Source: Malachius bipustulatus
Lineage: Eukaryota; Arthropoda; Insecta; Coleoptera; Melyridae
Assembly: GCA_910589415.1 (NCBI GenBank)
Contig: OU342630.1
Coordinates: forward strand, 13,921,867 to 13,985,866
Reading direction: 5' to 3'
DNA: 64,000 nucleotides
The notes under the pieces were generated by a model, which did not search any database, was not told the DNA's origin, and saw only the letters and a list, made by a program, of their open reading frames with translations. Each line of letters begins with the position of its first letter. Positions within the stretch are counted from its first letter, which is position 1. The translations under genes were made by a program, and so were the position numbers. This document shows positions 1-10,402 of this stretch, piece by piece.

Positions 1-958
1 GCGGCCAAACAGACGAGTTTCAACACAGACTCTCACAGTCGAAATATACCTATTAGATCATCTTTCTAAATGATATTGCTCACCTACAATATTTTCCCAG
101 CTCCGTCTAATAATCAGGGAAATGTCTCAGCACTCACAATCACTACGAAAAGGACCGATTAATTTTATTGTCAGCACCTCTTCAGTTTTTTCTTCATTGT
201 AAGATGAACCTCTCAACTTTAAAACAACAGAAAAAGAGCCAAACATTTTCTCTCTTTTTCGAATAATCCTTTTATCGACGTTTCCATGCAAATAAGTTCA
301 TACACTTCAAATTATCCGACTTTTCCGGAAACAAATCAAGGAAGTGACCCCAGTTTCTCTGGGACTTCATCGAGAAATTATTATTTTATCAAACAAGTAT
401 CCGTTCCTGGAAACTACATACTAAGCTCATTTTAATTGTTTGTCGTTCATTACAAACAGGAAAAATCCTATAAATTATTGTGGCAATCAAAATCCAACTA
501 TTCCAAACATTTATTCTCATATATCTTCATGGATTCCTATCCAAATAAACTTTCCACGGAATCTATACTCTAATAAGTTGGTAACATCGCTGTGGAGGAA
601 AAACGGGATCATTAAGCCTTCGTTGGTGTTCTGGGTATTGTGTGATAACTGGTGCTTTATACCAGGAACCCCTCCAGAGAATCCTGTACGTGTAAGCGCT
701 GACGGTCTCGCCCGGGAGCCCCGTTGGTTATCTGGGTCTTGTGCGATAACTGATTCTGCAGATCGGGAGCACTTCTGGAGAAACAAATACGGTTCACTAC
801 CGCGCCGCTCTAGTTTAGAGTCCGCACTGTGATAGCCGGACGGGTCCTCCATAGCATTCAACCAGAAGTGACTAGTCTATCTTTAGTTAAGTGCAGCAGT
901 TAGATTTAAATAAATCATCAAACCTACTATGCCCAACAAGGCATCAACGAAACCCAAA
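1..958. other. No gene; intronic AT-rich sequence with one diverged duplication
   Basis: Neither overlapping ORF here (440-832 + or 861-517 -) shows a recognisable protein. Segments 622-652 and 719-749 are related (both read GTTGGT, then CTGGGT, then GATAACTG), a diverged direct repeat about 97 bp apart in a GC-richer patch. This may be an old repeat-element remnant. Confidence 0.35.
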
Positions 959-1300
959 TGATATCAAATATTTATAAACAAATATTATCGCCCAAAAGCG
1001 GCCAAACCAAAACCATAAATATTATCGCCCAAATGCGGCAAAACCAAAACCATTTTTTTATAAACAAATAGTATCGCCAAAAGCGGCCAAACCAAAACCA
1101 TATTTATCAACAAATATTATGCCCAAAACGGCTAAACCAAAACTATATTTATAAACAAATATTATCAACAATCATGCCCAAAAGCGGCTAAACCAAAACT
1201 ATATTTATAAACAAATACTATCAACAATTATGCCCAAAGCGGGTAAATCAAAACTATATTTTTAACAAACATTATACACAATTATGCCCAACGAGGCCAA
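959..1300. repeat. Degenerate tandem repeat, about 60-bp unit
   Basis: The motif ATGCCCAAAAGCGGC-AAACCAAAACTATA, followed by TTTATAAACAAATATTATC, recurs about six times with small indels. CpG positions vary between units (GCGGCC, GCGGCT, ACGGCT, GCGGGT). The array has no reading frame and lies in hiw intron 6. Confidence 0.75.
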
Positions 1301-1493
1301 ACCAACAGTATATTTTATATCCAATGTGATAAAACCATCACGCCTAACAAGGCATAAACAAAAATCAAAATACCAACAAACATACCTATCAGCCCAAGAG
1401 GCCCAACAAAAATTATTAAACCTACATCAAAAGTTATCAACAATTATAATGAAATTTTATACCAACCAGACGGCCAACGAAAACAACATAATT

Positions 1494-1561
1494 ATTCAGC
1501 AAATTGCTGCAACGATAAATATAAAATATTCAGCAAATTGCTGCAACGATAAATATAAAAC
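1494..1561. repeat. 34-bp perfect tandem duplication
   Basis: Two head-to-tail copies of a 34-bp unit beginning ATTCAGCAAATTGCTGCAAC are identical. Each copy contains the small palindrome CAGCAAATTGCTG. Confidence 0.85.
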
Positions 1562-1767
1562 ACTCGATCGCAAAAGACGTTTCGCAACGTGGGATATTAA
1601 TTATTTGTCGACCCGGCGTGGTCAATTCGCTACCCTCCGGGCTTGGAGATGTCGTTCTTTTGTCTTTCGTCAGGTGACGGCAGTACTGTTCCCTAAACAA
1701 TTTGGTTTTCCTTATCCTAACCTGGTCAGATGATTCATTAACAGTGAAACAAACAGGAATAATGAAA

Positions 1768-1784
1768 AAGAGAGAGAGAGAGAG
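1768..1784. repeat. (GA)n microsatellite
   Basis: A run of about eight GA dinucleotides is present. The surrounding 1790-3090 is AT-rich intron with no gene I can support. Confidence 0.8.
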
Positions 1785-3240
1785 GAAATTAACTTTACAA
1801 GTGACGTTAGCACTATAAACCAAACAAATCTAAAACCAATATAAAAGTAGTACCTACCAAAATTGGTAAATGTTACAAAGATAACAGGAATATAAAACAG
1901 TCCAAAGGAGACTATCATTATAAATAAAATCTCGAACATAATCATAAATAATTATCTCGCAAAAGCGATCCAATCTAAACTCTATGATTAGGAGATTATC
2001 GTATAATTTATAATATCTAATAATCAATTAACACTACCATAATAGCTTCACCGAAGGTGAACTATTCTTTAAGTCTAAAAAGACAAACTAAATGAATTAT
2101 TATCAGTCAAAATATTTTCTGATAAACCTAATAAACCAAATAAACAAACACAATGCGCAATATTTATACTTCTAAGCTTATGAACCAATCATATTCTGTT
2201 ACTAAGGTAACCAAAGACACAATGGACTAAGGTCTAATATTTTTATACAAAGAATTTAATAAAAGTGGACTTCAATTGAAAGTCAATAAACAAACCTATC
2301 GAATATACAAAATCAAGCAGGGAAAATTAAACCCTTTAAAGCTAAGCACATTTTTAGTCTTTTTATAAACCTACGAGAAGTTAACTCGAAAGCACCATAC
2401 CAATAACACATTATTAATTACAAGTAATTAATTACAGCAATTAAATCAATGCTCAATTCAGAATAACTTTCGCCTGTCCTAAAGGCTAATTTAAATACTT
2501 GCATTATAATCTCACCCTAATCCTACAATAATTATCCAAAGAACTAGGAAAGCCTAGAAACAATAGCAAAGTGCTAAAACTAAAAATGATTAGGTTACTC
2601 AGTAACACTCGAGAAGGGGTTACCGATAATGATTACATTTTTTTAAATCACATCGAATGTCAAAATGTTTGAACATCATACTCTCCCGAATCTTCTCCTT
2701 CTTTTCAGAAATCAAAGGAACCAGAAGACCATCTCAACCTAGAGGATAGAATAGACCAATTAATTATAGACAAATTAATTTAGATTTTCAAACAGATCAA
2801 TGAATCAATTAAAATCAATCAAATTAAAAAAAATTATCATCAAAAGCCAGGGAAACCATTAATTATCAATTCAGTCTAATATTGTTTAAAATCCAGGGAA
2901 ACCAAAACCTTTTTCACGAAACTTTGGAAAGTAATGGAAATTGGAAGAAAACTCCTTAACATTGTAAAATCATTTAAAGATTAAGTTTTTTTGAATTAAA
3001 ATGGTCTGAGAAATGAAATACTTCTTTTATTTCTCCCAGCATCACTTCCCATCAAAACGCTTTCGCTCGCCTTAAAGAACCAGGTCAACTTTTGGTAAGC
3101 TTTTCAGGAAGGACAACGGAGATTTCCACCGGGTTTGTACAAGACCCCAGTAAGGTACGTTACAGAAGTAATATTTTGATAATAAATTGGATTTACGATT
3201 TTTTTTTAAACAACTTTCTTTATTTGTTTCGTTTACAAAA

Positions 3241-3288
3241 CAAGATTTTCCTTACGAAAATCGCAGCGATTTCGTAAGGAAAATCTTG
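3241..3288. other. Near-perfect hairpin, 22-23 bp arms
   Basis: CAAGATTTTCCTTACGAAAA is followed almost at once by its reverse complement, with one bulged A and a tiny loop (TCGCAGCGA). A GC-rich stretch with two further small palindromes (GGGCCTTCGGCCC and GGGCCTTTGGCCC, 3314-3342) follows directly. This suggests a transposon end or a cruciform-forming site. No family was recognised. Confidence 0.7.
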
Positions 3289-5050
3289 GCTTGCCGGCGG
3301 CGTCGGGCCTTCGGCCCTCCATGGCGGGCCTTTGGCCCGTAGTGTCAGTAGATCCCAGTCAAAGTTGAAATTTGTCATCAGTTGTTTTTTTGTTTTTTTA
3401 ATTGCAGTTTTTCTATATCAGTACGGCCCTGTAGATTCCCTGTCAAAGTTAACGCCTGCCACCTCCTTTTTTTTACTATTTTTTCTATATTGCTCCTGAA
3501 GGACCATTATGTGAACTTACGAAAATTCGCGTGGAAGTTAGATACACGTAAAAGTTACTTTCGTGTTAGTTTGAGTGGAGGGTGAGCGGGGAGACCCTTT
3601 TCTTAGTCACATGCGAGTACCTCCGAGATCTTATTTGGATCACCGTGAACAGATTTACATCGAAAAATGTGCGAAAAACACTTTTTCCTTTGAGAACATG
3701 AATGACCATTGAAAATTTTCGCTTCAAACGGACTAAATCGCACGCCATTTTATTAAAATCATTCAAACAAAGTCGGCGGTTATATTAAACAGAAGTTAAT
3801 AAATGCAACTAAAGCAAATTAGTGCACGACATTTGAACTCTTACCGGAAAGTCAATTTTTGCGAACGTAAACTTCGAAATTTCGTCAAAAAACTCGGCCA
3901 TTTTCGATTCGTTGTAGCATCGCCATTTTTGAAACTTTAGCGAAAAAAAAATGAAAATTGTGTCAAAAGAATTATTCGACTACCAAGCGCAAGTCATCCC
4001 CGAGTCTCCCTGTACCCGGAAATTGCGAAGAAAAAAGTTTCCGAATTTTTGCTAATTTTCTCGTATTTTGCATGAAAATCGGCGAAATTTTCAAAGAGAT
4101 AATGTGCATTTCTGATATTTTTTATTGTAACTTCGGCCTCGATTATCGTAAGAAGATCGCAAAGGTAACGTCGTGTAGGTGAAAAGTGGTGCTAGGCGAC
4201 TGCAAAATATCGTCGTAATTGACCTAATAGTTTGTCATTTATAAGCTGTCAAAGTTGATTTTGAAAAAAAGAATTGGCCAATTTTCAAAAGCGCCTGTAG
4301 CAGCCATTTTGGAAGATTTCGTGATCGCATTTTAACTTTTCGGTTGCAGAGGAGATAACCTATCGACGAAAAACAATCGTCGATTCGACGCACTCACCGT
4401 TCCGGAGAAAATGGCCGAGCAAGTTTTTTTCTGAAAATGAAGAAGGTCCCCCTTCATCCTAACACACTGCTTTGTCGTTTTTCCGATCGATTTGAAAATT
4501 TCAAAAAACATTTCAATTTTTTACTTATTTTTAATTTTCCGCTCACCTAATTATTTTTTCGAAAAACGATCTCTACAAAGTTTGTACGTCCATTCTTTCC
4601 CCAAGTAACTGTACTAGATGAATTTGTCCGCGATGTACCGTTACCGAGAAACAAATCCTTATGTCGGGACGTTTTTTAAAAAATACGGCCCTGAACGGGG
4701 GTCTTAAAATTCTCGGATCCGGCCCATTTTCAATAGGTCGTATTTGGGGGTCCCCAGGTACGTCCCCACCAAGTTTCATCCCGATCGGTGCAACTTTCGG
4801 ACACTTGGAGTGTTTCCTAGCCGATTCCCGAAAAATCCCGAAATTCCCGAAAAAACGACACTTCCCGGTAACGGATCCCGCTCATTTTCAATAGGGATCG
4901 TGGGACCGTGCGCCGCTTCAATCGAGCCAAATTTCATCTTTCCCAGATGAAAAATGGCGCCTCTAGCGTGTTTCCTAGAAAAGTCACAGACCCACAGACC
5001 GACCGACAGACAAAATAGCGGCCACACTTTCCGTATACTTACTCAAAATT
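3289..5050. repeat. Unclassified noncoding repeat-like block with a diverged tandem duplication
   Basis: No coding potential is supported. Segments at about 4717-4822 and 4873-4979 are related (GGATCC-GCCCATTTTCAATAGG, then AAATTTCATC, then GTGTTTCCTAG), a direct repeat of roughly 157 bp. The end of the block (ACAGACCGACCGACAGAC, near 4988-5010) resembles the GACAGAC runs often found near the ends of arthropod transposons. That resemblance is from experience, not a search. Confidence 0.35.
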
Positions 5051-5447
5051 AATAAAATTTATATTTTCAATATAAATTGTATTATTTTCGTAAGTAAAAA
5101 CTAAAATTAGCGTATTCTTTAATTAAGCATTTTTCAGACAGTAGATATGATAATTATTACACTACTAGATGGCGCAATAAAACACATTTCAGTAAAAATG
5201 GAGTTACGCACTTTGCGATTTACACTATCGATATTAAATTGATTGAAAGTACTTTATTTTAGGAAATACTTATGTGACAAATTTAATGTAACATATAAAA
5301 AATAATATATTTTATGTATGTATTATATGACACATAACATCGTAGATAAAGTTTTTATTTTACATTTAATAATATATAATTTGTGGATAAGTCAATTTTT
5401 TCAAACGGTATTATAAACAGCATTTTTCAGTTTTTGTAGGACCAGAT

Positions 5448-5660
5448 TCAAAGTGTGTTGTTGAAACTAACTTTATCACATACAGCAGTCCCTGTTTGGT
5501 CTAAATTCGCACCTTGTTCGATTGGAATATGTTCTTCAATTATTATTGGTGAAGTACGCATATAGAGTAGTTTTTCCAAAATCTTGTAGGTGACACTCTT
5601 TTCTTCCCGTTTCTTTGGAGGAGACATCCTCTCACTTGTACTTGATGTAGGATTATCCAT
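5448..5660 (-). CDS. Small ORF of unknown status (70 codons)
   Basis: An ATG-initiated frame encodes a charged 70-residue peptide opening MDNPTSSTSERMSPPKKREE. No domain was recognised. It abuts the hammerhead-bearing element (its start codon region contains one of the two ATTATCCATAAT copies that flank that element), so it may be a fragment interrupted by the insertion or chance sequence. Low confidence that it is translated. Confidence 0.15.
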   Translation of the reverse strand: MDNPTSSTSERMSPPKKREEKSVTYKILEKLLYMRTSPIIIEEHIPIEQGANLDQTGTAVCDKVSFNNTL

Positions 5661-6034
5661 AATTACTTAGAAAAATATTAACCGAGCCGCTGTATGAAAA
5701 TACAAAATAATAATAATAATGGGCTTGGCTCTTCGAGCTCTCAGGCAGTCTACAAAACAGAGTTCAGGTCGGTAGTTCCGTCATCCATCGGTAGATGTAG
5801 CGATTTTCTCCGGGTCACTGTGAACCGGATGAAGGATTTTAATAACGTCTCGAGACCGATGGCAGTCTGCAATTACATCCTCCAGATGTATCTATTCGAT
5901 ATATCACACTGATGAGCTCATAATAAGAGCGAAACGGTCCATCTGTGATTTCGATAGGATTATTTGGAAGGCTCTGTTTTGTAGACTGCCTGAGAGCTCG
6001 AAGAGCCAAGCCCATTATTATTATTATCCATAAT
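5652..6034 (+). mobile_element. Small inverted-repeat element with hammerhead motif, 12-bp flanking repeats
   Basis: Inverted arms lie at about 5703-5763 and 5970-6030. Each runs from (AAT)n through GGGCTTGGCTCTTCGAGCTC to the AAAACAGAG end. The same 12-mer, ATTATCCATAAT, occurs at 5652-5663 and 6023-6034, and could be a target-site duplication. The single-copy centre carries a hammerhead ribozyme motif. Hammerhead motifs with partly inverted ends are a known feature of Penelope-like retroelements and small non-autonomous derivatives. No reverse transcriptase is present. Assignment to Penelope is inference. Confidence 0.55.
5903..5949 (+). ncRNA. Hammerhead ribozyme, type I topology (one stem III position mismatched)
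   Basis: The conserved core CUGAUGA is at 5909-5915. Stem II is GCUC (5916-5919) with GAGC (5927-5930) around loop AUAAUAA. GAAA is at 5931-5934, and UC just before the predicted cleavage point is at 5942-5943. Stem I is a perfect 6-bp pair: AUCACA (5903-5908) with UGUGAU (5944-5949). Stem III is minimal and has C-A instead of C-G next to the A-U pair, so activity may be reduced. All invariant core bases are present. Confidence 0.75.
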
Positions 6035-6503
6035 GGCACTTGAAACCGTTTGCAGGATGAAAATGGGAAGCCAAAAATAATTTCAAAATTCTGAAAAGGA
6101 TGTCTGTTCTCAAAAAAGAACAGAATGGGCTTCAAAAAGAACTTATTTGGTTTTGAGATAACTTTTAAAGAACTTATTTAGAACAACTTATAGGGTTTTG
6201 GAAATAACTGATTATAAAACTGATGTGTCACATTCGACGCTGACATTGTAAACAATAATGACATAACAATAAAAAAAACAAGCGTATATGTAGTGTTGAG
6301 CGTTGCATAGATTCAATTTCCTGTACAAGTTTTGCTGGGTGTAATTTTGCCTATGAATTGACCAATGAGAAGCATCTTTTTTTGGCGGTTTATTTAAATT
6401 TACTCCTCCTAGTTATTAAATAAGGTATAACATAGGGCAAGTGAATATTGCAACGCAAATAGATACCGCATATCGTCAGTCAGTGAAGAAACACAACGAG
6501 TAA

Positions 6504-8126
6504 ATGGAAAAAAATCGGTATATTTTGTCTAAAATTATTGATTGCATTAAATTTTGTGGTACATTTGAGCTCACTCTTCGGGGACATGATGAAACAGAGT
6601 CGTCAAGTAATCCAGGCATTTTTAAGGGGCTTATTGATTTAATGGCAAGCGTAGATTCAGCAATTAAAGACCATATTGAGAGCAATTCCGCATTTAAAGG
6701 GACTTCAAAAACAATTCAAAACGATTTTTTGCTTGAATTCATGTTAGCAGTTTGCCTGGAAGAAATTAAAACTCAGATATCTTCCGCCAAGTATGTAGCT
6801 ATTATAGTAGATGATACCACAGATGTTTCTGAAACAACTCAGTCGGTTCTTGTTTTAAGGTATGAATATTTAGGAAAGATTTATGAAAGATTTTGGAGTT
6901 TTTTAAATCCGGATGGGCAAGATGCTGAAGCAATCTCAAAGTGCATATTACGTCAAATTCGGCCATTTATTAAAGTTGAACAGCTAATAGCTCAAAGCTT
7001 TGATGGGGCAGCAGTAATGAGTGGAAGAATAAATGGCGTTCAAGCTAAAATTAAGCAAGTTTATAAGGACGCTCGCTTTGTCCATTGCTACGCACATCAA
7101 CTTAATCTTATTATGACTCAATGTGCTTCGCAAAATAAATCTGCGAGAATTTTTTTTTCAAACCTCAGTGCAGTACCAACCTTTTTTACACATTCTCCTT
7201 TGCGGCTAGCAGCACTCGAAAAAGCAGTTGACCGAAGAATTCCAAAAGTAAATGCTACCAGATGGAATTTTAATTCTAGGTTGATCAGTGTTGTTTATGA
7301 ACATAAGGAAGCACTTACCGAATGCTTTGAAGAATTGCAGGATTGCAAATCAAAAGAAACGGTCCAAAAGGCAAGTGCTCTTTTGAAGTATTTAGAAGAC
7401 GAAGAATTTTCTTTTTGGCTCACATTTTTCCACAAAATTATGCCCCATCTAGATATTTTGTACCAACAGATTCAATCTCGTCAGTCAAACTCAGTGTTTA
7501 TAAAAAAATCAGTAGATATCTTCATAAACATTGTTCAAAAATGCCGGAATGAAGTGGATGGTCTTTTAACCAGTGTCCAGACAATTTTGCAGGCTCTTCG
7601 AAGCGTTCAAGAAAAACTGATTTCTTGTCATCAAATGCCAAAGAAGTTTGTGATGTTATTATTTCCCAAGCTAAGGAAAGGTTTGAAAGTGTTGAGCATT
7701 TTGACATTGCAAGATTAGTTGATAGTGCGGACTTCTTGGCAAATTCAAACAATTTCCCCGAAGATCAATTAAATATCGCCTTGGAAACTTATCCTCAACT
7801 AAATAAAAAAAGGTTGAGAACAGAATTGACAATTTTGTATGATCGAGCTGATTTTCGCAACTTGGATGGATATGCCTCTTTTGGAATTTATTTTAAGCAA
7901 TAATATAGAAGACACTTTTATTGAATTGGCAAAACTGTTGAGAATTGTGATTACAACACCTACTACAGAGGCGGAACGTTGTTTCTCGACTTTAAAAAGA
8001 GTAAAAACTTTCTTACGAAACACCATGTCCCAGGAAAGGTTAAACGCTTTAGCTATGCTGTCAATTGAGAAAGACATGATTAAAAATATAAACGACTTCA
8101 ATACTAAAATAATTGAAAAATTTTAA
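6504..8126 (+). pseudogene. hAT transposase (ZMYM1/DUF4371-like), frameshifted
   Basis: Three overlapping frames (6504-7718, 7625-7903, 7839-8126) together cover a hAT transposase lacking its N-terminal zinc finger. Visible landmarks in order are LRGHDETESSSNPGIF, the catalytic-region VDDTTDVSETTQ, HCYAHQLNLIM, NATRWNFNSRL, and the C-terminal hAT dimerisation block TEAERCFSTLKRVKTFLR. About one-base frameshifts near 7610 and 7890 break the frame. In life such a protein would cut and paste its own element by DDE chemistry in the nucleus. Here it is a relic in hiw intron 6, on the strand opposite to hiw. Terminal inverted repeats were not found. Sequence 8130-8335 downstream is AT-rich and empty. 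Confidence 0.85.
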
Positions 8127-8424
8127 AAAAATTTTTGAGAAAAAGAAATGTTTAACCTGTTGGTAGATTTAAAAAATTATTAGTTTATTTTATGGGGAAT
8201 TTAATTCTCAAACTTTTATTTTTCCTGATATTTAAAAAAAAAACTTTCGTCGTTTTCAACAAAAACCCAAATAATTAAAAAAAAAGTTTTGAAGTTGTGT
8301 TATTTTAGAATCATCGAAAATTCAAAAGTTGGCTTTTAAATTAAATGTGAAACTTGACGATCAGTTTGTCCTAAAAAACAGTTTGGCCTGTAACAGTTAC
8401 ATACTGGAAATAAGCCAGTGTTAC

Positions 8425-8596
8425 CTGCAAAAAACGCAGAACCATCTTCGGTGAGGATAACTGCATGTTGGCCTTCGTGACCGACAGCTATAAATGTTAC
8501 TTTTGGTGCTTTTGTAATGAGCAATTCCGACCATTTTCCTGTTCTCGTTCCGGATTGTTTAACACCCAATGCTGATGGCTTCCCACAAAACAAGAC
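8425..8596 (-). CDS. hiw: hiw coding exon 6 (RCC1-like repeat region)
   Basis: This 172-nt exon starts after AATTTCAG (AG at 8598-8597) and ends GCAG|GTAACA (GT at 8424-8423), leaving phase 1. It encodes VLFCGKPSALGVKQSG, then TGKWSELLITKAPKVTFIAV and GHEGQHAVILTEDGSAFFAG. This is one of the most recognisable MYCBP2 segments: an RCC1 blade with GKW-EL-ITK-PK and VGH-G-HA---EDGS-FF. The next expected blade is not found between 8424 and base 1, so the following exon lies outside the window. The frame runs on to 8336, but that tail is intronic. Confidence 0.85.
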
Positions 8597-8732
8597 CTGA
8601 AATTATAGAAAAATTATATTATGTGAAATTGGATATAATTGCAAATTTTAAACAAGTGAAGTGATACGAACAGATACGCTTGGAATTTTCAAAACTAATT
8701 GGCATAGAAATGAGATTTAATGAATAACCAAC

Positions 8733-8951
8733 CTTTCCCGACACAGTTCTTATTAGACTAAATTCCTTCCCAGCACAAATGGTTGCAATTTCTTCTTCAT
8801 TTCCAGTATTTACGGTGTGAGAATTTGCCTCCTCTTCATATGAAGACACTCCAAAAACATCAACGCACTTTCTTGCCAACTTCAATGGCAATTCGCTTAT
8901 TAACGAAGCAGGTACAGTGTTCTGATTAAGCATCCTTACAACAAACCCATC
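8733..8951 (-). CDS. hiw: hiw coding exon 5 (RCC1-like repeat region)
   Basis: This exon has 219 nt and 73 codons in phase 0. The acceptor is TTTTTTCAG (AG at 8953-8952) and the donor is AAAG|GTTGGT (GT at 8732-8731). It encodes DGFVVRMLNQNTVPASL, then LPLKLARKCVDVFGVS and an insert, then AGKEFSLIRTVSGK. DGFVVR, LKLARKC and the AG-EF-L-T--GK pattern are conserved blade elements of the RCC1-like domain in MYCBP2/Highwire. The reading frame continues on both sides into intron sequence and has been trimmed at the splice sites. Confidence 0.85.
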
Positions 8952-9041
8952 CTGAAAAAAAGATGTTTTAGTAAAAAGTAAAGATAAAGTCCAATACTCT
9001 TGCATAATAACCAATTCGTTTCAATTTTGAAGGATACTTAC

Positions 9042-9209
9042 ATCTTTAGCAGGAGATATAGTTCCCAAAGAGTCGCCATCAGAAAATACACAAGTGGATG
9101 CAGCATCACGACTATGTAACGGCACAGATCCTGATATAAGAAGATTGGTTCTCTCAACAATTAAAAATTCACAGCCTCTTCTTCCACACAGTTTTAGATA
9201 CAGTTTATC
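9042..9209 (-). CDS. hiw: hiw coding exon 4
   Basis: This is a 168-nt, 56-codon exon in phase 0 at both ends. The acceptor is ATTTTTAG (AG at 9211-9210) and the donor is GAT|GTAAGT (GT at 9041-9040). It encodes DKLYLKLCGRRGCEFLIVER, then a variable part ending GDSLGTISPAKD. It bridges exons 3 and 5, as the equivalent less conserved blade does in vertebrate MYCBP2. Support comes from the clean splice sites and exact phase, plus the conserved neighbours on both sides. The sequence itself is less diagnostic than that of exons 3 and 5. Confidence 0.75.
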
Positions 9210-9265
9210 CTAAAAATACACCACTGATCATGAATGATCTCATAACATAAAAAAAAAATACTAAC

Positions 9266-9583
9266 TGAACAAAACACAAGTGTGCCCATATCGTTGGGAT
9301 AAAAATCTGCTTTCCAGTAATAGATGTGTCCTTTTATTGTGCCTCCGTATCCGCTTCCAATCTTGAACAGTCCCTTAGAAGTGTAAAGGTAAAGGTATTG
9401 TCCGTCGCAAGCGAGAGACTTCAAAGTCAAAGGGATACTTTGTAGTTCAGGGAGCATGCGGACGTTGAAATGGTTTATGAGAGAATTTTGTGGAATTCCA
9501 TGAGTTATCCAGTCGGGTCTAATCACTTTTCCTAGAAGGACTCCATGCACACTTCTTTGCAGAGCAGAAAGTACGCCGGGCAT
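9266..9583 (-). CDS. hiw: hiw coding exon 3
   Basis: This exon has 318 nt and 106 codons, with both junctions in phase 0. The acceptor is TTCTAG (AG at 9585-9584) and the donor is TTCA|GTTAGT (GT at 9265-9264). It encodes LSALQRSVHGVLLGK, a DWITHGI segment, DGQYLYLYTSKGLFKIGSGY and GGTIKGHIY, all strongly conserved in the region of MYCBP2 before and into the RCC1-like propeller. The Met at the start of the open frame is only the first codon after the splice site, not an initiator. The open reading frame runs on past the donor into intron sequence (VSIFFL...), which should not be annotated as coding. Confidence 0.85.
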
Positions 9584-9839
9584 CTAGAATGATAAATAAA
9601 TTTTATTTTTGTTGTAAAGAGATCATAACAGAATTTTTAATGTCAGACAATGCTAACAATTAATCTTTAATGCTTTCTTATAATAATGGATTTCAATTAT
9701 TAGGATAGGAATCATATTTTATGAATAGGAGCAGTAACTTTTCTAGTGATACTTTCAACCCAGGGTGATGAGGAAAATCTGATAAAATTAATGAAAAATC
9801 TGATAATTTTCATCAACCCTGTATAAAAATTTCATCCAA

Positions 9840-10240
9840 ATGATAGGATACCACGTAAAAAGTTAAGATAGGGAAATGTAAATGTTCGCTTTGAAAATTT
9901 AAAATGGCGATTTCATTTGTTTATAACTCATAGGCCCGTATTCACAAAGCGTTTCTGTCCTGTAATATCTCGAATATAATTAAATAAATGGGATGCAGAT
10001 ATGCAGTTTTTATGCGTTAGAGTGAAATGGGTGTAATTGATTACGTAATTATTTAGGAAATTATCGTTTGTGAATACGGGCGTTAAGCTACTCAATTTAA
10101 ACTCCAACTGTGAAAACCATTCTTACTAGTTTTTCTCAGACGATCTAAAAATGTAATAATATACAGGATGTCCCATTTAAAATAACAAAGGTGTATGCCG
10201 TACAGCGATATTGTAGCACCCTGTATTGCTGAAAAGAATT
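9840..10240. mobile_element. Relic MITE related to the one nested in the 53.6-kb hAT
   Basis: The stretches GATAGGATA-C---TAAAAAGTTAA, TTTGTTTATAACTCA, CAATTTAAACTCCAACTG and TCTCAGACGATCT align in order with 54590-54780 of the foldback inside the hAT. TACAGG and CACCCTGTA-type end motifs occur nearby (10162 and 10220-10225). The ends are degraded. It is interrupted by the small MITE at 9934-10081. Confidence 0.55.
9934..10081. mobile_element. 148-bp MITE with GCCCGTATTCACAAA ends
   Basis: The ends GCCCGTATTCACAAA and TTTGTGAATACGGGC are inverted repeats, with one small internal difference. It interrupts the relic MITE at 9840-10240, which continues on both sides. No clean target-site duplication could be fixed. 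Confidence 0.7.
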
Positions 10241-10356
10241 TTAGGCTATAGGTCTCTTCAAACCATACAACTTTTTTCTCACATCTTTTTTTCTATCTCC
10301 AACGGGTGAGTTGCTAGTGTAATCACCCAACCCATAGTCTGCTTATCTGAGCGGAA

Positions 10357-10402
10357 GGAAAGGGAAGGGAAGTGAGAAAAGCTCACTTCCCTTCCCCTTT
10401 CC
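10357..10402. other. Purine/pyrimidine hairpin
   Basis: The arm AAAGGGAAGGGAAGTGAG and its reverse complement are separated by about 5 bases (AAAAG). Each arm is a mirror-like G/A tract, so both a cruciform and a triplex-type structure are conceivable. It is in hiw intron 2 and its function is unknown. Confidence 0.7.

Noticed and set aside
8336..8424. Extension of the exon 6 frame past 8425
   Set aside because: A good GTAACA donor ends the conserved segment, and the following residues do not match the family.
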